Translations under genes and position numbers: made by a program
Shown: piece by piece, positions 20,665-31,121 of the stretch
Position numbering within the stretch: the stretch's first letter is position 1
Layout: every line of letters begins with the position of its first letter
NCBI GenBank assembly: GCA_027604185.1
Contig: JADGKB010000001.1
Location: 310,001 to 374,000, forward strand
Direction: 5' to 3'
Length of the DNA stretch: 64,000 bases
Source: Boothiomyces macroporosus
Taxonomy: Eukaryota; Chytridiomycota; Chytridiomycetes; Rhizophydiales; Terramycetaceae
Notes under the pieces: generated by a model
Seen by the model: only the letters and a program-made list of their open reading frames with translations
Told to the model about the DNA's origin: nothing
Database searches by the model: none

Positions 20665-21607
20665 TTAATCTGCAATTACTCTTCGCTCCCTGCTCTTCTC
20701 AATCATCTCTTGGATTCTCGTCTTGTACAATAATTCCGCATCAATTTCATCAATTTCAGGATCAATAGCTGCGTCATTTTCTTCGTCAATCTCAAAGAAC
20801 GAGTCAATATTCAGTCTAGGTTAGATAGATCTACTCTAGCTCCATTCTCTTGTTGGCAATTCGCTTTTCCAAATTACTGACTTGAATTTCATCCAATTCT
20901 ATAATATTTGGGAATTTTGAAATTGTTTGGATTCTGTAGTCGATTTGCTCGCAGCATTTGTTTCCTCGCAAGATAAAGTATTCTAATGATTCAGGTAGAG
21001 TAATATTTTCAATTTGATTAAACAAGTTGCCCTCCAGATCGACTAGATTCAACTTACATTTAGTTAGCTTCAAATGTTCTAGTTTGTTGTACGAGAGAAT
21101 CAAAAAATCTAAATTTGGGAGATCCAAATCTGGAAATTCAGAGATATTGTTGTGTTGCAAGTATAAATGAGTTAAATTTGTTAGTATACTCAGTCCTGTC
21201 ACGTCGGCAATGTTTTGTCGATCCAATCTTACTCTTTTCAAATTAGAAATTTCTTCTGGTTTGATATTATTCTTTGATACTATTTTGGCAGCAGTTACTT
21301 TGTCTTCTTTCAATTCTTTAGATTTAACATTTAATTTTGATGGCGTTTCTTTGCTGGTCTTGGCTGATGAAACCCTGCTTGATACTCTGGAATTTGCACT
21401 TGAAATTGTCTTTCCCATGGATAAGCGAGAGTTGGATCTTGAACTCAAGCTGGTGGTACTTGGTTTGCTATTTGTCTCTTGTTCAATCTTTGTCGTAGAC
21501 TTTGCCACTTGTGCCGTCCTACTCATAGATTTCGTACCATGTACCGTCCTTTCCAAGGCTTTTTTCAACTCTTCTTTTGATTTCTGAATTCTATCTTTTG
21601 AAAACAT
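20665..21607 (-). CDS. LRRC46-like leucine-rich-repeat protein
   Basis: 307 residues with one 19-nt intron (20816-20834). The N-terminus (1-110) is Ser/Lys-rich and disordered. Then four to five leucine-rich repeats start with the KRVRLDRQNIADVTGLSIL segment that recalls LRRC46 (VRLDRE.I), and close with a cap containing LRGNKCCEQIDYRIQTISKFPN. An acidic helix ends the protein. LRRC46 is a ciliary/sperm-tail protein, which would fit the other axonemal genes here; another SDS22-like LRR protein is possible. Confidence 0.6.
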
Positions 21608-21648
21608 GATAATCGCGTAAATAGTAAAGAATTAAAATAGTGATATAT

Positions 21649-22134
21649 TTACATTGCGTATTCTTTAGTGTAGTACCGAACCAAACTTTCATAGCCTCTC
21701 TTATCCCCTATTCTAAGCAAGTTGGCTGCATCGCAATTCAAAGGCGAACTTATCTCTGGTTCATTCAAGAGTAAACCCACTGCCATTACAGTGGAATGCA
21801 GGGTCCATGTTGGAGACCATTGTGAAGTTAGTAAATCCAAACATACGTTTCCGGTTTTGAAATCTATATTTGGATGGCATATTGGAGTCTTGAATCTAAG
21901 CTTGGGAGCCACAGAGGGATACTCTGAAGGTACGTTAATTTCAATTTTCCAAGTTCCGTCTTTGTACGGCGAATCTGGATGGCCTTTGATTCTAGCTTCC
22001 CAAAGCACAAAATCATCAGATATCGGTTCCAGTTCTATATCTGACTTTGTTTTTTGTAAATCTTTGTATTCTTTCATTAGCCTTTTCATGTTCATCCTAA
22101 AAAAAGCGGAGAAACCGAAACGCAAAATTTTCAT
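21649..22134 (-). CDS. PEX4: E2 ubiquitin-conjugating enzyme, PEX4-like
   Basis: 161 residues, single exon. UBC fold with active-site Cys in the HPNIDFKTGNVCLDLL segment. The C-terminal signature (EPEISSPLNCDAANLLRIGD, then SLVRYYTKEYA) resembles PEX4, the peroxisomal E2 that mono-ubiquitinates the PEX5 import receptor for recycling. Translation may begin at the second or third Met (residues 14-16), which would remove a short leader lacking counterparts in E2s. Other E2 classes remain possible. Confidence 0.7.
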   Translation of the reverse strand: MKILRFGFSAFFRMNMKRLMKEYKDLQKTKSDIELEPISDDFVLWEARIKGHPDSPYKDGTWKIEINVPSEYPSVAPKLRFKTPICHPNIDFKTGNVCLDLLTSQWSPTWTLHSTVMAVGLLLNEPEISSPLNCDAANLLRIGDKRGYESLVRYYTKEYAM

Positions 22135-22145
22135 TTTGGACCTGT

Positions 22146-23469
22146 TTATTCCATTTGTATGATGCTCTTTTCGCCATTCTCATTATAAATGTAGAGCTCT
22201 TCATCAGAGTCCAACCGGTCTATCGTGGACAGGTATTTTACAGATTCGACTGGTGAGTTACTTACATTCCAAGGTTCGATGTCATCATCTTGGAAAAGCT
22301 CTGCTGCAGGTGCAATATTTGGTTTCAGTTTACGCTGGGCTTGAATTATTCCCGTAGAATTAGAGGAAGACACGATGAAATCACAAGTTGTGTTGACTTC
22401 TAGTTTAGCAAACTTTTCCTGTAATTCTTTTGAAAACTTTTCAGTGTATGGATCAATCAATGGCAGAGCATCTACGTTGGCTGCCTCTTGGATTTCTATT
22501 ACATCTCTTTCTTGGATAGGCTCGATTTCTTTCTCTGATGATTTTGGCTTGAGCTGAATAATTGGCGGTAGCTCAGGAATATCACTTTCTGACACTGCAG
22601 ATTCAAGCGGATTGTCTTTTCTTTTTGATTCTTCGCCCAATTCTACTTGAAGAGGCTCCTTCTTTTTCAAAGGCTTGTATTTGGGAGTTTGCCTTTGAGC
22701 ACTAGTCTTGGGTTTAACTATCTTAGAATACTTTTACTTTTAATAGATTCAGTAATAAGCGGCGAAGAAACTAAGCTATCTGCGTCTGCTAATGCAATGA
22801 ACGTGGAATAATCAACTCCTGGCGGATACGACACTGCTTTTGGAATTTCCTCTGCGTATTGAAATATATCCCGCGATTGAAGATACAGCATCTGTTTCAT
22901 GGTAAATATCTTTCGCAGTCTGAACGTTCCACTGATATTAATTCTACTTAATGATCGGAAAATGCTTGATCTGAAATTATCTGATACCAATTTTGACATG
23001 TTGAAACATAAATTCACCCACTGTAATGAGATAATGTTACCTGTCCTTTGGGAATATTCGGAAATGGAATTGAAGCATGTAGAGCAGTAATTTTGATTTC
23101 TTTAGTTGGATTTGAAATTAGGAATCTTCTATTATTCATTGTAAGATCTGTGATACACAACTCGATAGACATTTGATTTCCAAGTCCTAAATACACTTGA
23201 AACACCAAATATGGTTGAAATAATACAACTTTGTCAATCGATATTACCTGATTTATCATTCTTTGGTAATTGTAGCTTACCATCTATATTAAATACGAGT
23301 ACTCTCTAACGTGTAGCAGTATCCTTTTAAATCCGGCGCAAATGTTCGTTTAACTGCAGATTTTTGCAATTTCCATTCATTGATCAACGGACTAATATTG
23401 CTGGTGAAAATTTCGAAAATTGGTCCTCCCTATATTAACTTGTATTACTTGATAGCTGTTTTCAAACAT
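22146..23469 (-). CDS. CFAP20DC: CFAP20 domain-containing protein (CFAP20DC/C3orf67-like)
   Basis: 408 residues after five introns (23430-23448, 23284-23302, 23229-23247, 23021-23040, 22718-22737). The N-terminal CFAP20/DUF667 domain starts MFENSYQGGPIFEIF and continues through FQPYLVFQVYLGLGNQMS, CITDLTMNNRRFLIS, and FRLRKIFTMK, matching CFAP20DC order. The C-terminal half is acidic and low complexity. CFAP20 proteins bind the inner junction of doublet microtubules; the role of CFAP20DC is less well defined. The first three exons are too short to appear as open frames on their own. Confidence 0.82.
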
Positions 23470-23505
23470 GAACGCGAAAACAAAAAATCTAGTCGAGAAT
23501 TAGGT

Positions 23506-24269
23506 TTATTTAGTGGTTACTGGTTTTAATTCCAGATCCTCTAATCTGGCTTCCATTCTATTCTTGGCGATTCTTTCTCTGATTTTAATCAAGAAAAGGG
23601 TGAGGAAAAAGAATACTGTTATGCATACAAAGACGAATGCGCAGAATCCCAACATTGGACCCCATTTGATTCCATTTTCGCCACCATTTAATGATACCAA
23701 GAAGGAGTATGGCCAATGGGTGTTGTCAAACTGATGGATAATTACCACAAAGATAGGGTAGAGAACCACTATAACAAATGGAAACAGAATATGAGTCTTG
23801 CGCAATTCATAGGTAGACAAGAATAATTCAACCAAAGGGAATGCCAAGTTGAATATGTGTGAGATTGGCCCAGTAATCAATGCAAAAGTAGAGGAGTTTG
23901 GATTGGAAAAAAGTCCTGGAGCTAACAGAGTCCAGAACACTACCGACACTAGCCAGGCCACAGGTTGCATAGCAGCAAACATGGCAAATTGCAAGTTTTC
24001 ATGAAAACCAGACACTTTTCTTTCCTTTGAAAGAATATAGTACTTGATAGTGTTGGATATGAAATACAAATTGATTAAAATCCAGTTCCAGTCTACTATT
24101 AGTTGAAACTATTACCAGTTAGGAAAATGAAATAGTGAGCACCACTAGGAATCAAGTTCATCAAAGTGTATCCAAATATAAGCACTGCGATGACCGCATT
24201 GACAACAAAATATGCATCATCGGAAATGAAATGACTGTTTGGCCTGCTAGGTTCAAGAACAAATTGCAT
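23506..24269 (-). CDS. Multi-pass membrane protein, FAR-17a/AIG1 or rolling-stone-like
   Basis: 247 residues, one intron (24096-24115, 20 nt). About six hydrophobic segments: AYFVVNAVIAVLIFGYTLM, HYFIFLTVDWNWILINLYFIS, AMQPVAWLVSVVFWTLLAP, FALITGPISHIFNLAFPLVEL, FPFVIVVLYPIFVVII, and a last one near MLGFCAFVFVCITVFFFL. The NW.L..LYF pattern, the mid-membrane His and the NTHWPYSFL loop recall FAR-17a/AIG1 and rolling-stone proteins. The basic cytoplasmic tail ends PVTTK. I chose the ATG at 24269, where the conserved-looking region begins. Family assignment is tentative. Confidence 0.5.
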
Positions 24270-24930
24270 ATGGAAGAAGTTTTTTGGGTCACTAGAGCAA
24301 ATTGCTCTTTGGGATCTCGCTCCTTTTTGAGAATCTGAAGGTTTCAGATCCGAAAACGGACCGCAAATGGAAACATCTCATCATTGAAATTAATAGGGGA
24401 GATGTTCTTTCAAGCAGCTGGAATTTCTGGTTTCATTCATCCATTACGGTGAACTAGAATGAGAGATTCACGTTGAGCGTGCCTTGGTAATTTATCCCTT
24501 GATTTTTTACTTTGCCTACACCGCATACATTTTTAACGAGATAAATGAATTGCAGGAGATGATTTTGACATTAAACATAAATAAATTGCAGAAGATGATT
24601 TTGACATTAAACATAAATGAATTGCAGAAGATGATATTGACATTAAACATAAATAAATTGCAGAAGATGATGTTGAAGTTAAACGTTGACCTTTGTAAAG
24701 AATGTCCGCAACCCTACCTTAATATCAAGGGATTCCCCAAGTGCTCCTTAATTTCAACCAGCAAAAGTACAGAGCTGTGAAACCAATCAGTGCATGGGAA
24801 TACATGTTCCAAATCCTCATAATTCACCACTCTTTAGAACGGTTCTTGGAGTGGAGTAACATTACGTCCAATTCAGGAAATCATTTTAATTCAAACTTGA
24901 AAGAATTTTTGTTTTTTTGAAAATCAGAGA
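24270..24930. other. Gene-poor spacer with a minisatellite
   Basis: About 660 nt between divergent genes. It contains the 36-nt tandem repeat listed separately. A plus-strand frame runs through the repeat (about 24463-24780) but has no ATG before the repeats. It could be a decayed or very short gene; I do not annotate a CDS. Confidence 0.45.
24541..24684 (+). repeat. 36-nt tandem repeat, four copies
   Basis: Exactly 144 nt made of four 36-nt units that start ataaat(g/a)aattgcag and end with ttaaac. Copies 1 and 3 carry ataaatg, copies 2 and 4 ataaata, which suggests a dimer was duplicated. In one frame each unit would encode a 12-residue leucine-rich peptide (INELQKMILTLN-like). The units contain no GT donor and are not tandem introns. 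Confidence 0.9.
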
Positions 24931-25764
24931 ATGCAAAACTATGGGACAATTGGACATCAGCGAACAGCAGTCAGAGGGAGTGATCCCATCACATTGGTTG
25001 AAAAGATTATCAGAGAGCGTATATTTGCAAGTGTATATTTTAAACAGAAACTGTTTGGAGCCACGGCAGAGATTATGGTAGATCGAGGAATCGATTTACT
25101 AGCAATTGGAGGCCAATATGGGCTGCAAAGACCTACAGAGTTCCTTTGTTGCACCCTCAAACTGTTGCAACTGCAACCGGAAATGGAGATTATTCAGTTA
25201 TATATCCAAGATGAATTTAAATACCTTACAGCTCTAGGAGCCTTTTACTTGCGTTTAACAGGATCATCAGTTGAAGTTTACAAGAATCTGGAACCTTTGT
25301 TGTTGGACAAGAGGAAATTAAGAAAGAGAATGCCAGATGGAACATACGAAATCACACATATGGACGAATTCATCGATGAGCTCTTGACAGCTGAACGATC
25401 TTGTGATATCATTTTGCCAAGGTTGACTAAGCGGTACGTTCTAGAAGATCTAGGTGAGCTCGAACCTAGAATATCGCCATTAGAAGATGAACTGGATGGA
25501 TACGAAGAACCAGAGCAGGAAGAAGTGGAAGAAGAGCTTGTTGAAGAGCCGCAGGTTGAAATACCGCTAGAGGAAATAGATCCATTGCACAAGAAAAAGA
25601 AAAAGTTTTCAAACAAAAAGGTTAAAGGATTGTTCAAGAAGGAAAAGAAAAAGGAAGCCAAGGAAGAAGAGGAAGATAAAGTAGATCATGGGTACGAACA
25701 CACGCTGTCTATTGCCGAAACGAATAGGATTAGGGCTAGTTATGGGTTAAGTGAACTTCAATAA
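24931..25764 (+). CDS. PRP38: Pre-mRNA-splicing factor 38
   Basis: 277 residues, single exon. PRP38 is a B-complex tri-snRNP protein required to activate the spliceosome. The N-terminal fold is clear: NPLIEKIIRERI-like segment (here DPITLVEKIIRERIF), the YFKQKLFG motif, GGQYGLQRPTEFLCC, and YLTALGAFYLRLTGSS. The C-terminal third is acidic then Lys-rich, as in other PRP38A proteins. ATG 24931 gives a family-typical start. Confidence 0.94.
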   Translation: MQNYGTIGHQRTAVRGSDPITLVEKIIRERIFASVYFKQKLFGATAEIMVDRGIDLLAIGGQYGLQRPTEFLCCTLKLLQLQPEMEIIQLYIQDEFKYLTALGAFYLRLTGSSVEVYKNLEPLLLDKRKLRKRMPDGTYEITHMDEFIDELLTAERSCDIILPRLTKRYVLEDLGELEPRISPLEDELDGYEEPEQEEVEEELVEEPQVEIPLEEIDPLHKKKKKFSNKKVKGLFKKEKKKEAKEEEEDKVDHGYEHTLSIAETNRIRASYGLSELQ

Positions 25765-25803
25765 ATAATCATTTGAATGGTTTTATTTTACCACGTAGAA
25801 GAG

Positions 25804-27005
25804 TTATACTCTGTGGTAGTTTGCAGGAACAAATGGCATCTTGGTAACTACTGCCTTTTGCATCTTGTTTCTGACTTTGACTTGTAATTCAGTTCCAGAC
25901 TTGTGGAATCCGTTTTGGACATACCCCATGGCAATGTTCTTTTTGAGGGTAGGGGATGGACAGCCACTAGTAATTTCTCCAATCTTTTTACCATCTGCAT
26001 AGATTTCAGTATGTTCTATTGTTAAAATAAAGTACCTCTTGCTGGTGCTCCTTCTACAATCAAACCAATTCTTCTTTTTGATACTCCTCCTTTGATTTGT
26101 GGGAGAATCTTTTCAGCTCCCAAGAATCCACCTTCCTTTCTTCTTCTTTGGCCAATGGTCCAGGTTAAGGCACCTTCTACAGGAGTAATTTCTTCATTCA
26201 AATCATGGCCATAAAGACACAATCCAGCTTCAAGTCTTAAACTATCCCTAGCACCCAAGCCAGCTAATTCAACATCAGGATGGCTTAATAAGGTCTCTGT
26301 TAGTTCAACAACTTTTTCATGTGGAACAGAAATCTAAGTTACAAACAAGGTACTTCAAAGCCATCTTCGCCAGTGTAGCCGCATCTGGAAACATAACAAG
26401 GAATTCCGGCCAATTCAAGCTTTTTAGCAGTCATAAATGCGAATTTGTCGAGATTGGTTTTTGCTAATCCTTCAACAACTTTTGCAGCACTTGGTCCTTG
26501 AATAGCAACTAAAGAAACATGATCCAAAACATCTACATTTACGTCACCTCCATTCTTTTTGAAAATTGCCAATTGCTCTCTGATATGTGCTAGATCTTTA
26601 TCTGCACATCCGGCATTAGAAACTACATAGAATGCATCTTCACTTTCCTTGTTGATAACTGTATCATCAATGATACCACCGTTTTCATTGGTGAATACTG
26701 ACAATGTAGAAGATCCCACTGGTAAATTTACCAAATCAGCAACAACCAGAGATTCAAGGAATTTGACATGATCTTTTCCAGTCCATCTATATTAGCCAAG
26801 AATACTTTGTTTGAAGCATATGGGAAACGTCAAACACAGACGCCTTTTGTCTAGTCCAGTTGTGTGAAGCGAGTGCACCTAAATTCGAGTAACTGACAGG
26901 CATGTCCCAGCCAGCGAAATCAACCATCTTCCCGCCATTCTTTACATGAAAGTCGTACAATTTCGTTTGTTTAAATAAATTGGCTGCTGAAGAAAATCGT
27001 CTCAT
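25804..27005 (-). CDS. GCVT: Aminomethyltransferase, glycine cleavage T protein
   Basis: 380 residues after three introns (26787-26805, 26334-26353, 26016-26035). T protein transfers the methylene group to tetrahydrofolate and releases ammonia in the mitochondrial glycine cleavage system. The start [20 protein letters not shown] combines a short presequence with the conserved LYDFHV. Further landmarks: [57 protein letters not shown] and [10 protein letters not shown]. Yeast calls it GCV1. Confidence 0.95.
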
Positions 27006-27081
27006 GATTGCGATTAGTTAAGCAAAAATCAAAAAGGAAATTTTCAAACAAATTGGTTTTGGCAGCTGATTTTTACTATTT

Positions 27082-28173
27082 TTAAAATTCAATGTCTTGT
27101 TCGAGGAATGCAGAGATGTCCGCCAAGTCCATTTCTTGGTTTTCGCTCGTCGCTATTGCACTTAGGTTTACAGGTGGGATAAAGCTGATATCTGGTGAAT
27201 CTGGATTGGATTCCTGTGGCATCTGGGAAAAGACTTGGATAATGTGATCTGAATTGTCGTCAGTGATCTTTTCGCTATGATTCGCGTTTGTATCTTTGTC
27301 TATACTTTCTTCATTGACAGTCTCTTGTACACGCTCTCTTGTAGCTTCTTGTAATTCATTCGAGTTGATATTCCCCTCGTGATCATCAGGCACTGTTATC
27401 TCTGTGGGGTTATTTGTTTCTTGATCTTTTAGGGCTGGTAGTTGAATATTAAAATCCGTATTGGTTGGTTCCACTTGGTCAGGGCGCCTTATAACTTCCC
27501 GCGGATTCTCTTCCATAGTAATTTCATTCTTTGTTTTTAGTTTCTTTGCTTTCGGGGCTTTAGGAGCCTTTTTCCTCTTCTTTAGTCCTTTTTGTGGTTT
27601 TGATATTTTGATACTTTGTTGTAAAGGCTCAATGACTGGTGTTTCTTCAACCGATTGTTGAACCATTTCTTCAGATTGTGGTTGCGACGGATCTTCATGG
27701 TCGATACAATCATTTGAAATCTCTTTAGGAATGTTTTCAATTTCATTCGTTACCTCTTTGCTGGATATTTTTAAATCCTCATGGATTAACTCTTTACTGG
27801 AAATATTCGTATTATCCACAGGGGTATATTTATCCAGCGTTGAATGAACTCTAGGACCTTCATCCACAGAGAGGTTGTCATCCCGCAGGTCTTTTGAGGG
27901 TATCCTGTTGGTGGTATCAATAGTGGGTTTCTCCACTTGCACTGTTTGGGAATCTAATACTTCTGTTTGCTGGGGATCTGCTATCCGATCCTTGGCGTCT
28001 AAATGAATCTTGTCCAACACCCTCCTCTCTTTACTTTGTTCCATCAAATCCAAAATCTCTTCAAATATTTCAGAGTACCTTCCAAAGCCATAGTCATTCG
28101 TTCTGCTTATGTACACGTGCTCCTTGTTCTTGAACTGGTGCTTGTAGACATCAATCAACTCTATCAACTCCAT
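27082..28173 (-). CDS. Hypothetical low-complexity protein
   Basis: 363 residues, single exon. The first 60 residues (MELIELIDVYKHQFKNKEHV) look helical and possibly folded. The rest is acidic and Asn/Ser/Glu-rich with one strongly basic patch near residues 195-215 (KGLKKRKKAPKAPKAKKLK), which could serve as a nuclear localisation signal. A hydrophobic-acidic motif closes the protein (DLADISAFLEQDIEF). I do not recognise the family. Its start lies only 27 nt from that of the divergent ELMOD gene, so they must share a promoter. Confidence 0.6.
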   Translation of the reverse strand: MELIELIDVYKHQFKNKEHVYISRTNDYGFGRYSEIFEEILDLMEQSKERRVLDKIHLDAKDRIADPQQTEVLDSQTVQVEKPTIDTTNRIPSKDLRDDNLSVDEGPRVHSTLDKYTPVDNTNISSKELIHEDLKISSKEVTNEIENIPKEISNDCIDHEDPSQPQSEEMVQQSVEETPVIEPLQQSIKISKPQKGLKKRKKAPKAPKAKKLKTKNEITMEENPREVIRRPDQVEPTNTDFNIQLPALKDQETNNPTEITVPDDHEGNINSNELQEATRERVQETVNEESIDKDTNANHSEKITDDNSDHIIQVFSQMPQESNPDSPDISFIPPVNLSAIATSENQEMDLADISAFLEQDIEF

Positions 28174-28200
28174 GATTAATTTTTCACAAAAAAGAATCTC

Positions 28201-29378
28201 ATGTTTTACAAACCTTTTGGGTTGGACTATGCGACATGGTGGTCAAACCTCATAATGCAGCAGATTTACCAATCGGCAATCTTTACATTTATCTACAACA
28301 CGGCTAAATTAATTTACGGGTACATTACTGGTACTACGGAAATATACAGGATTTGCGATTCCATTGTCCGAATAAACAATATCCAACCGTTTAAATATCA
28401 AGACTTGAACGAAATAATCAACGAGCAAAAGCGGATTATTTTGTCACCAGAGGAGCTTTACAGGTTGGACCAGTGTATCCTTCACTCTTCGAAATTAGAT
28501 GATTTCCGCCGTCCATTTGAATCTTGGTTTAGTCAAGTGGAAATTGAACCGAATGATATTGTTGAACCCGGACACGGAACAAAGTTTGAAGAGCTATTTC
28601 AATTGCTAGCGAAAATCAAAAAGTTTCCAAAGAAAGAAGGAGAGATTAGGTACCTTTGATTAATGCAGTTCGCAAATGCTTGTATTACGGCAAGGAATGA
28701 CTGAAATATTCAGCACTTTTCAGTTATTGCATGAATTGAACGCCAGAGCAGGTAGATATTGTTAACTATAGGTAAATAAAGTTGACAATAGGAACTAGAT
28801 ATGACATTACTGTTCCAGCCAATGAAAAGAAATTAAAGAGTTTGTGGACAATGTTGATGGATGAGCCACTAACGTCCCGATTTACATCTCAATGGCAAAA
28901 GATTGGATTCCAAGTAAAAAAAATTAATGCAGGGAAAAGACCCATCAACAGACTTCAGAGCAATGGGATTACTAGCCTTGGATAATCTGGTCTATTTTTG
29001 TCAAAACTATATTGATATAGCTAAACGTATTCTCAATACCAGCCACCATCCTGTATCTTGGTTTTCATTCGCCCTTTGCGGCATCAACATCACCGCCTAT
29101 TGTTTGCGTCTAGTTAGAACTAGGCAGTTGCAGTTCACATTTTACAGCTATGGCATCCACAAGGATACGTTTAATGAAATCTATTGTACTACTGCCTAAT
29201 CCTAGGTTTTATATTCGATGCCTTTGAAAAATATTGGACTAATCAAAAGAAACCGCCAAGTGTGCTTGATTTTGAAAACTTGTTTAGAAAATTCCAGATG
29301 GACTATGAAATGTTGCTCCTAACGCGACAGAATGTGTTTTTGAAACCAAGAATGAAATTAAAGTACAAGAGAGAATAA
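28201..29378 (+). CDS. ELMO/CED-12 domain protein (ELMOD-like Arf/Arl GAP)
   Basis: 359 residues. ELMOD proteins are GTPase-activating proteins for Arl2 and Arf. The ELMO domain is clear from about residue 170 on: SLWTMLMDEP, the signature WQKIGFQGKDPSTDFRAMGLLALDNLVYF containing the conserved Arg finger region, and a C-terminal FIFDAFEKYW segment. Introns: 28650-28668, a 40-nt interruption at 28752-28791 that reads as two abutting 20-nt introns, 28914-28932, and 29186-29205. Only removal of all 40 nt restores the frame (ARAGTRYDIT). I chose the first ATG. Confidence 0.88.
28752..28791 (+). other. Two back-to-back 20-nt introns
   Basis: Unit A (28752-28771) begins gtagat and ends ttaactatag. 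Unit B (28772-28791) begins gtaaat and ends ttgacaatag. Each unit alone has a GTA donor, a branch-like TTAAC or TTGAC and a TAG acceptor, and the junction is a perfect AG|GTAA. There is no exon nucleotide between them. The alternative is a single 40-nt intron. Confidence 0.7.
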
Positions 29379-29450
29379 AGTGCTTCTTTACAATTCAACT
29401 GATCCACAGGAATTACAATCCTAGTCATGCACAATCAATTCGCAATCTCT

Positions 29451-29760
29451 TTATTTTGAAGCCAAACTGTTGATTTTTGATTCAACTTGTTTTTCATCCA
29501 ACCCTTCCAATAAAACACTCTGTTCAACTCCGTGACCTAAATAAGATACTCTATTACTGAATCGTGCATAAACTACAGATTTGATATTCTTTGATTCACG
29601 AACCAAGACTGGTAACTGTGGAAATGACTGTTTAATTGATGAGTAATTGTTTAGTAAGAATTGTCTTGTTAGCGATTGCGTACCTTGCGCCGGCTGATTG
29701 CGGAGTGTGAGATAAGTGGATTCGAAGCTCTTTTAGTTTTGAAAAGTTGAATTTCGACAT
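29451..29760 (-). CDS. NDUFA2: Complex I subunit NDUFA2 (B8)
   Basis: 96 residues with one 19-nt intron (29665-29683); both exons are short. Accessory subunit of mitochondrial NADH:ubiquinone oxidoreductase with a thioredoxin-like L51/S25/CI-B8 fold. Landmarks: KLKELRIHLSHTPQSAGARQF at the start, SYPQ-like FPQLPVLVRESKN, then ARFSNRVSYLGHGVEQSVLLEGL. Length agrees with the family (about 99 residues in human). Its presence indicates an oxidative respiratory chain. Confidence 0.88.
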
Positions 29761-29936
29761 TTTTCTGATTGGAATTTTTTTGTGAAAATCAAATTTCAAA
29801 AGATTTTTTATCTTTGACGAGGAAATTCAAGTGTATTTATAGCCAAAGTTTGTGTGTTTGTTGGATATTTCTATGGTGAGGATTCTTTAAACACATTTGA
29901 TTTTAACCGATTTAAAAGTTTGTCAAATTTTCTCAC

Positions 29937-30694
29937 ATGACCAAGCCTACTGCTCTTGTTACTGGTGGATTATCAGGTAGGATAATGTTAACAAGGGTTG
30001 GGTAAAGCCCTGGCTATTAGATTAGCGCCAACTCATAACCTCATACTGTGTGATCTCAATCCAGATCCTGCATTCATGAAATCGCTCCCATCAGCCATCT
30101 TTGTGAAAGCAAATGTTGCTGATTACAAGGAATTTGAACAGGTATTCAAAGCAGGAATTGAAAAGTATGGAGAAATCAATATACTAGTAAATAATGCTGG
30201 AATTACTGAGTCTGTTCCATTTCCTACCAGTAACGAAGAAGATTGGAAAAGAGTTGTGGATGTGGACTTGAACGGAGTTATAATTGGATGTAGATTAGCA
30301 TTGGACTACTTGAGCAACGGAGTTGTAATCAATGTTGCAAGTGTTGCTGGATTAACTGGCTTTGCATTTCAACAGCCAATCTACACTGCAGTAAAATGGG
30401 GAGTACTTTTCATTAACATAGGTTGTGGGGCTCAGCAAATCAATGGTGCTATTTTGCAAAAGAAAAGGACTAAGAGTGAACTGTATCTGCCCTGGGTTTG
30501 TGCGTACCCCATTAGTTACTGCGTCTGAAAAGAAAGGGTACAAAACAACTGGGAATTTGGTGGACATTAACCTGGTCGTTGATGGATTCATCAAGATTAT
30601 CAATGGAAAAATGACTGGGCAAGTCTATTCTGTTACCAAAGACGGTATTTCACTTCATGCGTTTAACGAGAAGGAATTGATTGCCAAAATATGA
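29937..30694 (+). CDS. Short-chain dehydrogenase/reductase
   Basis: 239 residues after two 19-nt introns (29977-29995 and 30403-30421). Classical SDR: Rossmann glycine motif TGGLSGLGKALA, acidic D in ILCDLNPD that favours NAD, NNAG (LVNNAGI), catalytic Ser in INVASVAGL and the YTAVK catalytic Tyr/Lys pair, then PGFVRTP. It resembles 15-hydroxyprostaglandin dehydrogenase-like enzymes. The substrate cannot be told from sequence. Confidence 0.85.
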
Positions 30695-31121
30695 AATAAA
30701 GAATATGTCTATTCGGTATCTGATTGCTGACAATTCCAGTAAGTGTCCATTGGTCTTTGGTTCCACGAAATTGCTCATCTGACATACTGGACTTGCCAGA
30801 ATAACACCTGATTGTATTCACATTGGTGGAAAGGATTTAATGAAATGAATCAAAGCACAATCCTAGATTATACTTGCAGTAATCTATATTCAACCAAACA
30901 CTAAGATTATAAAGAACTCATTGAACGAAATCAAGGAATAAGGGTCCGCCAACGAGATGTGAATCAATTTAACGGATTCAGGATTATACCAAAGTTACTA
31001 TTGTGATTACTTTTTTCGCCGAGTTCCTCAAAAAAACCGCGTGGTTTTGGCTATGCGAAGTTTTACCGAAGTCACGCCGGTCCCTTTTAAGTACCTTCAT
31101 TCATTTTTGCTGTTTTCAAAA
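30695..31121. other. Intergenic region upstream of the aminopeptidase pair
   Basis: About 427 nt. A 40-codon minus-strand frame (30663-30785) starts with ATG and reads somewhat like protein but overlaps the end of the SDR gene; not annotated. An in-frame ATG at 31053 could extend the aminopeptidase by 23 residues. Nothing else seen. Confidence 0.35.

Noticed and set aside
24541..24684. 36-nt repeat as a second intron array
   Set aside because: The units contain no GT dinucleotide donor and do not interrupt a gene.
24463..24780. Possible small gene containing the 36-nt repeat
   Set aside because: No ATG before the repeats and no splice arrangement that supplies one.
30663..30785. 40-codon minus-strand frame beginning MSDEQFRGTKDQW
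   Set aside because: Short, overlaps the end of the SDR gene, and no convincing family or additional exon.
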